Shown here: positions 54,349-62,422 of the stretch, in pieces
Numbering within the stretch: position 1 is the stretch's first letter
Layout: the number at the start of each line of letters is the position of its first letter
DNA from: Fructilactobacillus cliffordii
GTDB taxonomy: Bacteria; Bacillota; Bacilli; Lactobacillales; Lactobacillaceae
Length of the DNA stretch: 64,000 nucleotides
Assembly (NCBI RefSeq): GCF_024029355.1
Contig: NZ_CP097117.1
Span: forward strand, 868,001 to 932,000
Direction: 5' to 3'
Program-made: the position numbers and the translations under genes
Notes under the pieces: generated by a model
The model's input: only the letters and a program-made list of their open reading frames with translations
Databases searched by the model: none
What the model was told of the DNA's origin: nothing

Positions 54349-55755
54349 TTAAGCTTTCTTCTGTTTGTCGTTGTAACGACTAACGAGTTCGCCTTCAATT
54401 TGTTCCAATGATTTGTTCCGAGTTTCTGGGACAAAGTAGTAAACGAATCCTAGTGAAAGGAAGGCAAAGACCGCAAAGATTGCGAAGGGACCACCCACGT
54501 TGTTGTGGAAGAGAGCGAGGATGGTTAAGAAGAACTGGGAAACAATAAAGTTAGCAATCCAGTTGGCAGCTGAACCAATCGCCGTTCCGATTCCCCGAAC
54601 TGAAAGTGGGAAGATTTCCCCAATCATTAACCAAGCAATTGGACCCCAAGAAATGGCGAATCCGAAGATGTAAACCGCAATCAAAATGATGGTTGGAATA
54701 GCGGCCACACTGATGCTAACGGTGAAGTTAAGGATGGCTAACAGTCCTAAGGAAACGCCCATCACGACTGAACCGAACATCAGAATCGTTTTCCGGTTCA
54801 CCTTGTCCATGATGAGGTATGCGAGCACTGTTACGATAAAGTTGACAATCCCGATTCCAACGGAAATCCAGATGGCACCGGAAGCTGGGAAGTGGAAGCC
54901 TTTCATGAATACTTGTGGTAAGAAGTAAATCACGGCGTTAATTCCGACTAATTGCTGGAAGAGCATCAGTCCGATGGCTACGATTAAAGCAGGACGAGCC
55001 ACCGTGAAGAGTTCCTTTAAACCACCTTTTTCTTGGTGGGAAACTGATTCAATTTCTTTGATTTCTTCTTCCGGATCGTCGTTAGTACCAACCCGTAATC
55101 GGTCTAAGACCTCACGGGCTTCTTTGGTTTTTCCTTTTTCCACCAGGTAACGTGGTGATTCAGGCAATAAAATTCCACCGATGAATAGGAGAATGGCAGG
55201 AATTAAAGCTGATCCGAGCATCCACCGCCAGTCACGAACTCCTAAGAGGTTGTGACCCAGAAAGGCCAAGTTAGAAACATAAGCCAGTAAAATTCCCAAA
55301 GTAATCATTAACTGGAACATGGTTCCTAATGAACCCCGGTGTTCCTTGTCGGCTAATTCGGCCAAGTAAGCAGGAGTTAAGGCAGAAGCGCCCCCAACGG
55401 CTAACCCAAGGATAATTCTGGCAATGACCATGGGTACAAAGCCCGTAGCAACGGCTGATAAACCGGAACCAACCAAAAAGAGGATAGAAGCAAGAATCAA
55501 TAATTTTTTGCGACCAAACCGGTCTGATAGTGATCCAATGGAGAGGGCTCCGATGGCAGATCCAATCAATACGGAAGAAGTAATAAATCCAGTTTGTTCC
55601 GTGTTGAGGTGGAAGTTAGCTTCAATTAATGGTGAAGCTCCGGAAATGATTCCTGTGTCAAATCCGAAGAGCAACCCACCGAGTGCCCCAAAAATGAAAA
55701 TAAATGCGATGCTTAAACGTGGTTTTTTCACGATAGTCCCTTCTTTCTCGTTCAT
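54349..55755 (-). CDS. MFS sugar:proton symporter (sugar porter family)
   Basis: 468 aa, 12 predicted helices. Sugar-porter signatures are clear: GGLLFGFDTGIISGA, SDRFGRKKLL, LPESPRYLVEKGK, QQLVGINAVIYFLPQV, and VPETRNKSLEQIE near the end. Similar to the xylose/arabinose/glucose symporters; the exact sugar cannot be read. A cre site overlaps its promoter, so catabolite repression by CcpA is likely. Confidence 0.9.
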   Translation of the reverse strand: MNEKEGTIVKKPRLSIAFIFIFGALGGLLFGFDTGIISGASPLIEANFHLNTEQTGFITSSVLIGSAIGALSIGSLSDRFGRKKLLILASILFLVGSGLSAVATGFVPMVIARIILGLAVGGASALTPAYLAELADKEHRGSLGTMFQLMITLGILLAYVSNLAFLGHNLLGVRDWRWMLGSALIPAILLFIGGILLPESPRYLVEKGKTKEAREVLDRLRVGTNDDPEEEIKEIESVSHQEKGGLKELFTVARPALIVAIGLMLFQQLVGINAVIYFLPQVFMKGFHFPASGAIWISVGIGIVNFIVTVLAYLIMDKVNRKTILMFGSVVMGVSLGLLAILNFTVSISVAAIPTIILIAVYIFGFAISWGPIAWLMIGEIFPLSVRGIGTAIGSAANWIANFIVSQFFLTILALFHNNVGGPFAIFAVFAFLSLGFVYYFVPETRNKSLEQIEGELVSRYNDKQKKA

Positions 55756-55784
55756 GTTTCATGGATGAACAATTTACGAAATTA

Positions 55785-55813
55785 ATTGTAACCGCTTACA
55801 AAGAAATTGGCAA
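55785..55813 (-). promoter_or_regulatory. Sugar transporter promoter with overlapping cre site
   Basis: On the minus strand TTGCCA (55813-55808), 17 bp spacer, TACAAT (55790-55785). A cre match, TGTAAGCGGTTACA on the minus strand (55787-55800), overlaps the -10. A bound CcpA dimer would block RNA polymerase. Confidence 0.75.
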
Positions 55814-55868
55814 CCCTTTTTGTGAAAAATATTTTTCTGATTGTGAATTTTTAACAACTAGTCAGGGT

Positions 55869-55897
55869 TTGAATCCAGGATTTGATGCCGGTACAAT
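55869..55897 (+). promoter_or_regulatory. Promoter of the second MFS gene
   Basis: TTGAAT (55869-55874), 17 bp spacer, TACAAT (55892-55897). Confidence 0.6.
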
Positions 55898-55933
55898 GGC
55901 ACTATCTTTAAATTTTAGAAGGGGAGTGGCACG

Positions 55934-57241
55934 ATGAAACAGCAACAATCGTTACCACGGTTACGATTTAACCAACTTTTTTGGTTGAGCTTTGGCTTAC
56001 TGGGGGCCCAAATGTCATTGGGATTAGAAAATTCCCAGCTAGGGCGATTATTTCAGACGTTTGGAGCCAGTCCGCAGATGCTGGCGTTTTTGTTTTTAAT
56101 TCCGCCAATTACTGGAATGATTACCCAACCCATCCTGGGCCAGTTTTCAGACGCCACGTGGTTACCTAAGTTAGGCCGCCGGATTCCCTACTTGGTTGGA
56201 GGCACGATCATTGCTGACCTGACCCTGATTTTACTGCCGAACGCCGGGGACTGGGGTTTACCGATATCCGTAGTCTTGGGAATTGGAGCGGTGCTAGTGT
56301 TACTATACATTGTGGCCGCGAACGCCTGTGTGGCGCCCTTTAAAATCCTGATTGGCGACATGGTTAGCAGTGAACAAAAAGGACAGGTCACCTCGCTGCA
56401 AAGCATTATGGTGAACGGCGGAAGCATCCTAGCCGCCATTACTCCGTGGTTCCTGTCGGTTCTCGGCGTTAGCAACGTGGCGCACCCGGGTGCAGCCCCT
56501 CTGACGATGAAACTGGTTTTCTACTTGGCAGCGACCGTGCTGACCATCTGTTCCATTTTGACGGTGAGGAATGTCCGTGAGTACACGCCAGCGGAATTGG
56601 AGCTGTATCAAGGACCACCAGCGCAGACGAAGCTGAGTTACTGGCAGTTAATCAAGCAGGCACCAGCGATTTTTTGGACGATTGCACTCGTGCAGGGGCT
56701 GTGTTTTGTGGCCTTTGCGCTGTTGTGGACCTACGGAGCTGGAACGATTGCTGCCAACGTTTATCACACCACTAATCCAGCCAGTGCGGCGTACCAGCAG
56801 GGCGGGAATCTCTTTGGGGTGTTGTCCGGAGTGTACGCCTTAGCAGCCTCCGTCCTGGCAGTAGGATTAGGCCGGGTGCCACGCCGGTATCAAGTGCATG
56901 CGTTAGGTGGAAGCTTAGCGGTCGGGGCCGTGGGCTTTGTAGGGATTGGGATTTTACATTCCAGCTTAGGCATGGTGCTGGCCTTCATCTTAATTGGAGT
57001 CGGATGGGCCGGGATCATCATCTATCCCTTAGCCTTTGTAATGGATGCGGTCCCAGCCCAAAATGCTGGTGTTTATCAGGGATTATTTAACGCCCAGGTC
57101 TGTGTCCCGCAAATTGTGGCTTCGCTCCTAAGCGTGCTGATCTTACCGTTGATTGGTAATTCGTTACCAACGTTAATGCTAATTGGAAGTTTGTTCTGGA
57201 TTGCTGGAACGCTCGCCGTGGGCTTAGTGAAGTTAAAATAG
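55934..57241 (+). CDS. MFS transporter, SLC45/disaccharide-proton symporter-like
   Basis: 435 aa with about 12 helices. LGAQMSLGLENSQLGRLFQTFGA and QPILGQFSDATWLPKLGRRIPYLVGG resemble the plant sucrose/SLC45 group and bacterial maltose transporters (GRRxPY motif). The sugar is not known. Divergent from the sugar porter next door and not covered by the cre site. Confidence 0.75.
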   Translation: MKQQQSLPRLRFNQLFWLSFGLLGAQMSLGLENSQLGRLFQTFGASPQMLAFLFLIPPITGMITQPILGQFSDATWLPKLGRRIPYLVGGTIIADLTLILLPNAGDWGLPISVVLGIGAVLVLLYIVAANACVAPFKILIGDMVSSEQKGQVTSLQSIMVNGGSILAAITPWFLSVLGVSNVAHPGAAPLTMKLVFYLAATVLTICSILTVRNVREYTPAELELYQGPPAQTKLSYWQLIKQAPAIFWTIALVQGLCFVAFALLWTYGAGTIAANVYHTTNPASAAYQQGGNLFGVLSGVYALAASVLAVGLGRVPRRYQVHALGGSLAVGAVGFVGIGILHSSLGMVLAFILIGVGWAGIIIYPLAFVMDAVPAQNAGVYQGLFNAQVCVPQIVASLLSVLILPLIGNSLPTLMLIGSLFWIAGTLAVGLVKLK

Positions 57242-57256
57242 AAAACAGAAGTAACA

Positions 57257-57292
57257 AAAAATCCGCTAACCTAGCCAGGCTAGCGGATTTTT
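57257..57292. terminator. Bidirectional terminator
   Basis: AAAATCCGCTA pairs with TAGCGGATTTTT, flanked by A and T tracts. Confidence 0.85.
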
Positions 57293-57303
57293 ACTAATTT
57301 ATG

Positions 57304-57573
57304 TTATTGGTGTTCGTGAACCGTTTTGGGTTCTTTAAAGAAGCACACGTATTCAAAGTAGGCTAATAAGAGGCCAGAAACTAAAGCGCCCCAAATGCCG
57401 GCCATGTAGTACAGACCAAGCACGGCAGTAATTCCAACGGCACTGACCGTCAAAATCAATGACCAGCGTTGCATCGTGGATAATTCTTGGGTGTGACCCA
57501 TGAAACTAATTCCTAAAACTCCGGCACTTACGAAACCAACGATTCCGATTAATGCATGTAATAAAATAACCAT
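57304..57573 (-). CDS. Small membrane protein of unknown function
   Basis: 89 aa with three hydrophobic helices (about 2-25, 36-57 and 60-78) and a charged end (KEPKTVHEHQ). AAAGGAG precedes the ATG. I do not recognise the family. Sits alone between converging and diverging transcription units. Confidence 0.65.
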   Translation of the reverse strand: MVILLHALIGIVGFVSAGVLGISFMGHTQELSTMQRWSLILTVSAVGITAVLGLYYMAGIWGALVSGLLLAYFEYVCFFKEPKTVHEHQ

Positions 57574-57667
57574 TGCGATTCTCCTTTCTGCGATATTCCT
57601 ACCTCTATTTTACCATGTTTCCGCTTTCACTGGGGTAGGAATTTGAGATTGTGAAGGGATTAGGGCG

Positions 57668-58186
57668 TTAGTTAATTTTGTTAGCAATTTGGGCGTAAAA
57701 ATGATTCCAATCGTTGGTCATGGTTCTCACTAATTCCTGGTCTATCAAGTAGTTCAACAATGACTGTTTTTCGGGTTTGTCTAAAAAAGTATATTTTTGT
57801 GGCGCATTAAAGTTCCCAAATTGTTTACGTAACGTAGGTAAATCGAGCTTGTGAATTTGGGATGCGGACCGGATGGGGATGATGACGCCCGTATTTTTAG
57901 CTTGAAAGTAGTCAAAAATCTCATGATAATCATCGTTACCGACAATTGAGCCAATCCGGGCGAGGTGGTCAGCGTCACTGATAATGGGTTGATTACACCG
58001 GATAAAGGTGGAGATGCCACCATTTTTACCGCTGGCATAGATAAAGGCTTGAAACTGATCTTTAAAAAAGGACTTCCGGTATTCAATGACTTTGGTGCCG
58101 GCATTAATCTCATCCACGTATTCTTTGTGAATCGAGATTAACAGGGTAGGTAAGAGTGGATCGTAGCCAGAACGAATGGTGGTCAT
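57668..58186 (-). CDS. PUA/ASCH-like domain protein
   Basis: 172 aa. LLISIHKEYVDEINAGTKVIEYRKSFFKDQFQAFIYASGKNGG fits the start of the ASCH/PUA-like fold (SIxPxYxxxIxxGxKxxExRK). Such proteins bind RNA or nucleotides and are often called predicted regulators. The C-terminal helical third is unassigned. An 11 bp inverted repeat lies between it and the divergent NCS1 permease gene. Confidence 0.6.
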   Translation of the reverse strand: MTTIRSGYDPLLPTLLISIHKEYVDEINAGTKVIEYRKSFFKDQFQAFIYASGKNGGISTFIRCNQPIISDADHLARIGSIVGNDDYHEIFDYFQAKNTGVIIPIRSASQIHKLDLPTLRKQFGNFNAPQKYTFLDKPEKQSLLNYLIDQELVRTMTNDWNHFYAQIANKIN

Positions 58187-58232
58187 GAGTGATAATTCTC
58201 CTCAAAGTTGCAAGTTAATTTTAATTATAAGC

Positions 58233-58267
58233 TAATTCTAACCAGCATCACAAGCGGGTTAGAATTA
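58233..58267. repeat. 11 bp inverted repeat between divergent genes
   Basis: TAATTCTAACC (58233-58243) and GGTTAGAATTA (58257-58267) with a 13-nt loop and no T tract on either side. Could be an operator for the divergent ASCH and NCS1 permease genes, or a leader hairpin. Confidence 0.5.
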
Positions 58268-58367
58268 CTGGCAGCGCTACCGTTTCGCACTGATCTCTGC
58301 TATACTAAGAAAGACGATTATTGATATAAAACAGACACAAAATGTTAATATTTTGGAGGAAACTATA

Positions 58368-59735
58368 TTGAATAATAGCAAGTATGCGTTCCGAGTCATT
58401 CCACAAGACGAACGGAACATGAACTACTGGGACATGTTTGCCACGTGGTTTGGCGCGAACGCCAATAACGGGACCTGGTTCATCGGGGGCGTGGTAGCCG
58501 CCTGTGGCTTGATTGGTGGGACGACCGCAACGTTAATTGCTGGGGTGCTGGCCTACATCTTTTTGAGCATGTTGGGGTACGTGGGTTATCAAACCGGAGC
58601 CACGACCACGGTGTTATCCCGGGGATCGTTCGGGATTCGCGGCAGCATCATTCCGTCGCTGATTAACATCACCCTGTTCCTAGGGTGGACGGCCGTGAAT
58701 ACTTTCATTGCGGCAACTTCGTTAGCCTTCATCTTCCACAGTCTTTTCAAGTGGCCACTCTTTGGTCATCCGGGTGGAAACCTTGGGATGATTGTCGGAA
58801 TTGGCATTATGAGTGTCCTGCACATTTTGAGTATCGTGGCGGGGCAACGTTCCGTGCAGTTAGTGGAACGGATTGGAGTCGTGTTGGTCATCATCTTTGT
58901 GATTTTAGAAACGGTTGTGGTCTTTAAGAACGTTTCGTTGACCGATTTGTTGCATTACCGGATTCCAGCAGCACAAAAAATGCCGTTTGGATTAGGGATT
59001 GATACCATCGCCGCTGCTAGTCTAGGTTGGGTGACCGGCGCTGCTGACTTTACCCGATTCACCCGGAAGAAACACGTAGCCATTAGCGCTCCGTTCTGGG
59101 GAGCCTTGCTTGGACTGCTGAGTTTCACGCTGATTGGGATTTGTACCACAATTAGCGTAGCCATGACGTCTGGAAGTTACGATCCGAACAACTCTGACCC
59201 TAGTATCATTGCCAACAAGCTTGGTCTCGGTTTCATCGCTATGATCGTGATTGTCTTGACCAGTATGACGGCCAACGCGGTTAACATTCAGGCTGGGGCT
59301 TCCGCTTTGAACAACGTCTTTCACAAGGTCAGCTTCAACAAGTCGTTGGTCATCATCACGCTTGTTTCCATGTTATTAACCTTTGTGCCATTGTTAAACG
59401 GAAGTTTCTTAGCATCCTTCACGTCCTTCCTGGACTACACGGGAATGTTACTCGGACCCATCATCGCCATCATGTGTGTCGATTACTTCCTCTTAAACCG
59501 GAAGAATTACACGCCGCAAACTTTGTCTAATCCGAAAGGACAACTTTGGTACCAGGGTGGTTACAACGTGATTGCGATTGTGACGCTGGTCTTGGGCGTG
59601 ATTTTGTACCTGGTTTTGAAGAACATGCCGGTCATTAAAGAGACCGTCGGCGCTACGTTCATTTCGATGATTTTCTCCGCCATTGTCTACTACGGATTGT
59701 CCCGTGGTTTTGGCCTAGAAAAAAATACGAAGTAG
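58368..59735 (+). CDS. NCS1-family permease (cytosine/HMP type, CytX-like)
   Basis: 455 aa with about 12 helices. NYWDMFATWFGANANNGTWFIGG at the start and SLGWVTGAADFTRFTRK in the middle are NCS1 features. Candidates are cytosine or the thiamine precursor hydroxymethylpyrimidine; the gene next to it, behind a TPP riboswitch, is a thiamine-precursor transporter, which favours the latter weakly. Start: TTG 58368, eight bases after GGAGG; the TTG at 58353 precedes that site. An extended -10 TGCTATACT lies near 58300. Confidence 0.7.
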   Translation: MNNSKYAFRVIPQDERNMNYWDMFATWFGANANNGTWFIGGVVAACGLIGGTTATLIAGVLAYIFLSMLGYVGYQTGATTTVLSRGSFGIRGSIIPSLINITLFLGWTAVNTFIAATSLAFIFHSLFKWPLFGHPGGNLGMIVGIGIMSVLHILSIVAGQRSVQLVERIGVVLVIIFVILETVVVFKNVSLTDLLHYRIPAAQKMPFGLGIDTIAAASLGWVTGAADFTRFTRKKHVAISAPFWGALLGLLSFTLIGICTTISVAMTSGSYDPNNSDPSIIANKLGLGFIAMIVIVLTSMTANAVNIQAGASALNNVFHKVSFNKSLVIITLVSMLLTFVPLLNGSFLASFTSFLDYTGMLLGPIIAIMCVDYFLLNRKNYTPQTLSNPKGQLWYQGGYNVIAIVTLVLGVILYLVLKNMPVIKETVGATFISMIFSAIVYYGLSRGFGLEKNTK

Positions 59736-59773
59736 TAAGAAAAAATATGTTATAATAAGTGCAGAATAAAAAG

Positions 59774-59840
59774 TTGGGGTGCCACGAGCTGAGATTAAAC
59801 CCATTGAACCTGATGTAGTTAGGACTGCCGCAGGGAACGA
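59774..59840 (+). ncRNA. TPP riboswitch (THI element)
   Basis: The conserved blocks occur in order: GGGGTGCC, GCTGAGAT, ACCC, GAACCTGAT, GTTAG, CTGCCGCAGGGAA. An extended -10 TGTTATAAT (59748-59756) is just upstream. A terminator at 59894 and a preceding TTTGAAAA/TTTTCAAA pairing that would compete with its foot form the expression platform. TPP binding should switch ykoE off. Confidence 0.93.
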
Positions 59841-59893
59841 TTATCGCGTTTGAAAAGCCGATTGTTACTAGTGCAATCATGAATTCGTTTTTC

Positions 59894-59925
59894 AAAGCAC
59901 TCAGCCGTGGTTGAGTGCTTTTTAT
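59894..59925 (+). terminator. Riboswitch-controlled terminator
   Basis: AAGCACTCA-gccgtggt-TGAGTGCTT followed by TTT. The T run is short, as is common for regulated terminators. Confidence 0.75.
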
Positions 59926-59956
59926 TATGGCTAAATTATAAAAGGAGGACGAAATT

Positions 59957-60523
59957 ATGAAACACTGGGTATCGGAATGGCATTTGAAAAACATTATTTT
60001 AGTAACGTTAATTGGGATTATTACGGGATTGATTTTCTGGATTATGGATCCGATTTACACGGCCGTAACGGCGGTTTTGACGCCGCTGGGATTGGCGCCG
60101 TTTGCAGGTTCCATCCTGCTCGGATTTTGGACAATGGCTGGTCCACTGGCTTTACTGGTAGTACGGATTCCCGGTTCCGGATTGTTAGCCGAATTACTGG
60201 GTTCCGTGGTAGAAATGCTACTCGGCGGAATTTGGGGTGCTTCCACGTTGATTTCTGGGTTAATCCAAGGGGTGAGTTCTGAACTGGGATTCGCGGTTAC
60301 AGGCTACAAGAACTACGGCTGGTTGAGTGTAACGCTGACTTCGATTACCACCACGGTGATTACGTTTGGGTACCAATTGATCAGACAAGACTATGCTGGT
60401 TTTAGCGTGGGCTTGATTGTGGCATTATTCCTAGTAGGCTTGGTATCCGTCTTCCTCTTCAGTGGGGTGCTTTCACTGTTGATTGCGCGGATGTTAGAAC
60501 GGGCTCATTTGTTGGAAAAATAA
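59957..60523 (+). CDS. ykoE: Thiamine-precursor (HMP) ECF transporter S component YkoE
   Basis: 188 aa, about six hydrophobic segments. IILVTLIGIITGLIFWIMDPIYTAV and GSVVEMLLGGIWGASTLISGLIQGVSSELGFA are typical of YkoE. In B. subtilis it works with YkoD and YkoC; neither is here, so it probably uses the shared EcfA-EcfT module encoded elsewhere. The TPP riboswitch before it supports the thiamine role. AAAGGAGG precedes the ATG. Confidence 0.88.
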   Translation: MKHWVSEWHLKNIILVTLIGIITGLIFWIMDPIYTAVTAVLTPLGLAPFAGSILLGFWTMAGPLALLVVRIPGSGLLAELLGSVVEMLLGGIWGASTLISGLIQGVSSELGFAVTGYKNYGWLSVTLTSITTTVITFGYQLIRQDYAGFSVGLIVALFLVGLVSVFLFSGVLSLLIARMLERAHLLEK

Positions 60524-60545
60524 AACGACTGCTTATAACAAATAG

Positions 60546-60641
60546 CAAAATGCTGAAATTTTAGCGATTATTAATTCAACGCAGCAACAAGTTAACGCTT
60601 TGTTAGATAACTTGAAGGAACAAATTAAGCGCAACGAATAG
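60546..60641 (+). pseudogene. Possible C-terminal gene fragment
   Basis: A 31-codon open stretch with no start codon, reading QNAEILAIINSTQQQVNALL and then a charged end (DNLKEQIKRNE) to TAG at 60641. It looks like the helical tail of a lost gene and lies between ykoE and a terminator. Too short to identify. Confidence 0.3.
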
Positions 60642-60656
60642 TGTAAATAAGCATAC

Positions 60657-60700
60657 AAAAAGGACCCTCTTCACTGGGAAGAGGGCCCTTTGCTGTTTTT
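60657..60700. terminator. Terminator shared by the ykoE side and the lipoprotein gene
   Basis: GGaCCCTCTTC pairs with GAAGAGGGcCC. T runs follow on both strands, best on the minus strand (CCTTTTTG). Confidence 0.8.
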
Positions 60701-60704
60701 AAAA

Positions 60705-61304
60705 TTAATATTTTAAATTGTAAGTACCATCAGGCATAACGTCATAAAGTCCAACCGTTCCGCTACCACCTTGAGCTCGAATTGATTTAGAGATCACTTT
60801 AATTTCATATACCCCATTATCGGTAGACAATACATCGTATGAATAATCAGAACTATTACCAAGTTCATTTTTTATGATGTTAATGGCTGCCTCAGAAGTG
60901 TTAACTACGTCGGTATTACCGGCTGCTTGGTTCTTTACTGATTGAGACTCTTGCGGTTGGTTTTGATTAGCATTGGAACTGTTGCTAGTGCTATCATCTG
61001 CGTTATTAGTGTTGGCATTGTTTACTGCTACTTGACTGTCAGCAGTACTATTCCGATTATTTTGGTTAGAATCAGCATTTGGGGTTTGGTCGGATTGAGT
61101 GTTAGGGTTAGCACTGTTTTTCTGAGCTTCTTGATCAGACGTTTCCTTTTGCTCTTTTTTCTTTGTATTAGTTTTTTTCTTGTTTTGCTTGTGTTCGGTT
61201 TTAGCATGTGCAGTTTCCGATTTATGTTGGTCATTACCACAAGCCGCCAAACTAAGGAGCAGGGTGAGGGCAACTGGAATTACCAGTAAGCTTTTTTTCT
61301 TCAT
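60705..61304 (-). CDS. Lipoprotein with a low-complexity linker
   Basis: 199 aa. Signal peptide with lipobox LAAC (Cys22). Residues about 25-130 are almost all Lys, Asn, Gln, Ser, Thr, Glu and Asp, a flexible wall-spanning linker. The C-terminal 65 residues (SEAAINIIKNELGNSSDYSYDVLSTDNGVYEIKVISKSIR) form a small folded domain found after such linkers in lactobacilli, reminiscent of PepSY. Role unknown. Lower GC than the genes to its left. Confidence 0.75.
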   Translation of the reverse strand: MKKKSLLVIPVALTLLLSLAACGNDQHKSETAHAKTEHKQNKKKTNTKKKEQKETSDQEAQKNSANPNTQSDQTPNADSNQNNRNSTADSQVAVNNANTNNADDSTSNSSNANQNQPQESQSVKNQAAGNTDVVNTSEAAINIIKNELGNSSDYSYDVLSTDNGVYEIKVISKSIRAQGGSGTVGLYDVMPDGTYNLKY

Positions 61305-61407
61305 ATTTTTCTCCCTTAGAATCAGTTATAACTTAATTCTAGCATAGTTAAACACTGAAAAAGAGATTGGGTTGCGAGCAAGTAGACTGCTGTTATCCAT
61401 GAAGTAC

Positions 61408-61575
61408 TCAGTCGATAAAAGGAGAGTCATCATTTTTTTCATCAACTAAAATCACCTTTTGGTCTTTAGTTGTACGATTTTGCTTGCTTAGAAGTCTGGC
61501 TCAATCCTTGTTCCATTGATCAGTTGGAATAATTAATTCTCCGTTCTTAGATTTGGTATCTACGTGATTTTTCAT
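61408..61575 (-). pseudogene. Small gene interrupted by TGA
   Basis: On the minus strand ATG 61575, preceded by AAGGA, opens a frame of 24 codons (MKNHVDTKSKNGELIIPTDQ, then WNKD), meets TGA, and continues in frame for 30 codons (ARLLSKQNRTTKDQKVILVD onward) to TGA at 61408. A single TGG-to-TGA change would restore a 55-residue protein. It starts 29 bp after the membrane protein gene on the same strand. The family is unknown. The rest of the 61305-61604 interval shows nothing else. Confidence 0.55.
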
Positions 61576-61604
61576 AGTATGTGTTCCTTCTTTAATAATA
61601 AGTC

Positions 61605-62123
61605 TTAGTGCCCACGATCCGTTAAATAAATCTTGATCATTGCAATTGAAATCCAACTAATCAAGAGCAGTGGCAGGACCAGTAAGTTGAGTTCGTTGAT
61701 ATCTAGGTTTTCGGCCGAAATCCCAGCTTTGGCAAAGATTTTTAAGTTAGAGCTGGATCCCGTTAAAAACTGGTAGAGCGTTAGGGCAATCGTGGTCCAT
61801 TGGATGTAATACTCCACTTGCATCACTAACATGCTGTTTGAATCCTTGAACAAATTTAAGTATCTGATGAAATAAAAGTTGATGATGCCGCCGATAAACG
61901 TGGCCGCAAGACAAAAGGTGAGAATCCGAATGTCATAGTGCAGCAGTTTTACCATGAAAAAATAAACCCCACTGACAGAGATTAGCAATGCGATGCTGGA
62001 CGTAATCTCCATCAAAAAGAAGTATAATCCAGACTTTAAAAATAAATATTTATCTTGTGAGCGACCAGCGATAAATCCGATTGCTAGTAATAAGCCAATT
62101 AAAATAATGACGCTAACTATCAT
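61605..62123 (-). CDS. Hypothetical membrane protein
   Basis: 172 aa with five hydrophobic segments (about 1-18, 28-58, 64-85, 104-122 and 145-165). AAGGAG precedes the ATG. No family recognised. Forms a likely unit with the broken small gene downstream. Confidence 0.6.
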   Translation of the reverse strand: MIVSVIILIGLLLAIGFIAGRSQDKYLFLKSGLYFFLMEITSSIALLISVSGVYFFMVKLLHYDIRILTFCLAATFIGGIINFYFIRYLNLFKDSNSMLVMQVEYYIQWTTIALTLYQFLTGSSSNLKIFAKAGISAENLDINELNLLVLPLLLISWISIAMIKIYLTDRGH

Positions 62124-62317
62124 ATTGGACTCCTTTATTTAGTTTATAGCTGATTCAATCATAAAAGACCTACTCAATTAAAGAAATACCCAAAGTGAGA
62201 TTAAGCAACGGAAAGATATCTCTACAATCTGAATCTTACTAAAGTCGTTTTGGGGAAAGAAAATGGTCAAAATACCTAAAATGGGAACTTATACAATTGT
62301 GTTCTAATTGGGTAGCA

Positions 62318-62347
62318 ATGATATTACACACCAGTGTATAATATCAT
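62318..62347 (+). promoter_or_regulatory. Operator-like palindrome over a -10 element
   Basis: ATGATATTA (62318-62326) and TAATATCAT (62339-62347) are perfect inverted arms around CACACCAGTGTA, itself with CAC/GTG arms. TATAAT (62337-62342) lies in the right arm. Typical of autoregulated small operons. Confidence 0.45.
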
Positions 62348-62377
62348 CACTATAAACAAGAAAAGGAGGATGAATTT

Positions 62378-62422
62378 ATAATTACAACAAAAGATGTTAA
62401 TTTTAAAACCTATATAAATTAG
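62378..62422 (+). pseudogene. Remnant of a short regulated gene (antitoxin-like start)
   Basis: Eight bases after GGAGG (62365-62369) the frame reads ATA ATT ACA ACA AAA GAT and so on: IITTKDVNFKTYIN then TAG. If ATA was once ATG, this is the start of a protein like RelB/DinJ antitoxins (VNFKTYI strand), cut after 14 codons. The identification is weak; the spacing and operator are what draw attention. Confidence 0.3.

Noticed and set aside
60942..61289. 115-codon plus-strand frame opposite the lipoprotein gene
   Set aside because: Arises from the low-complexity linker on the other strand; hydrophobic by base composition, no start signals.
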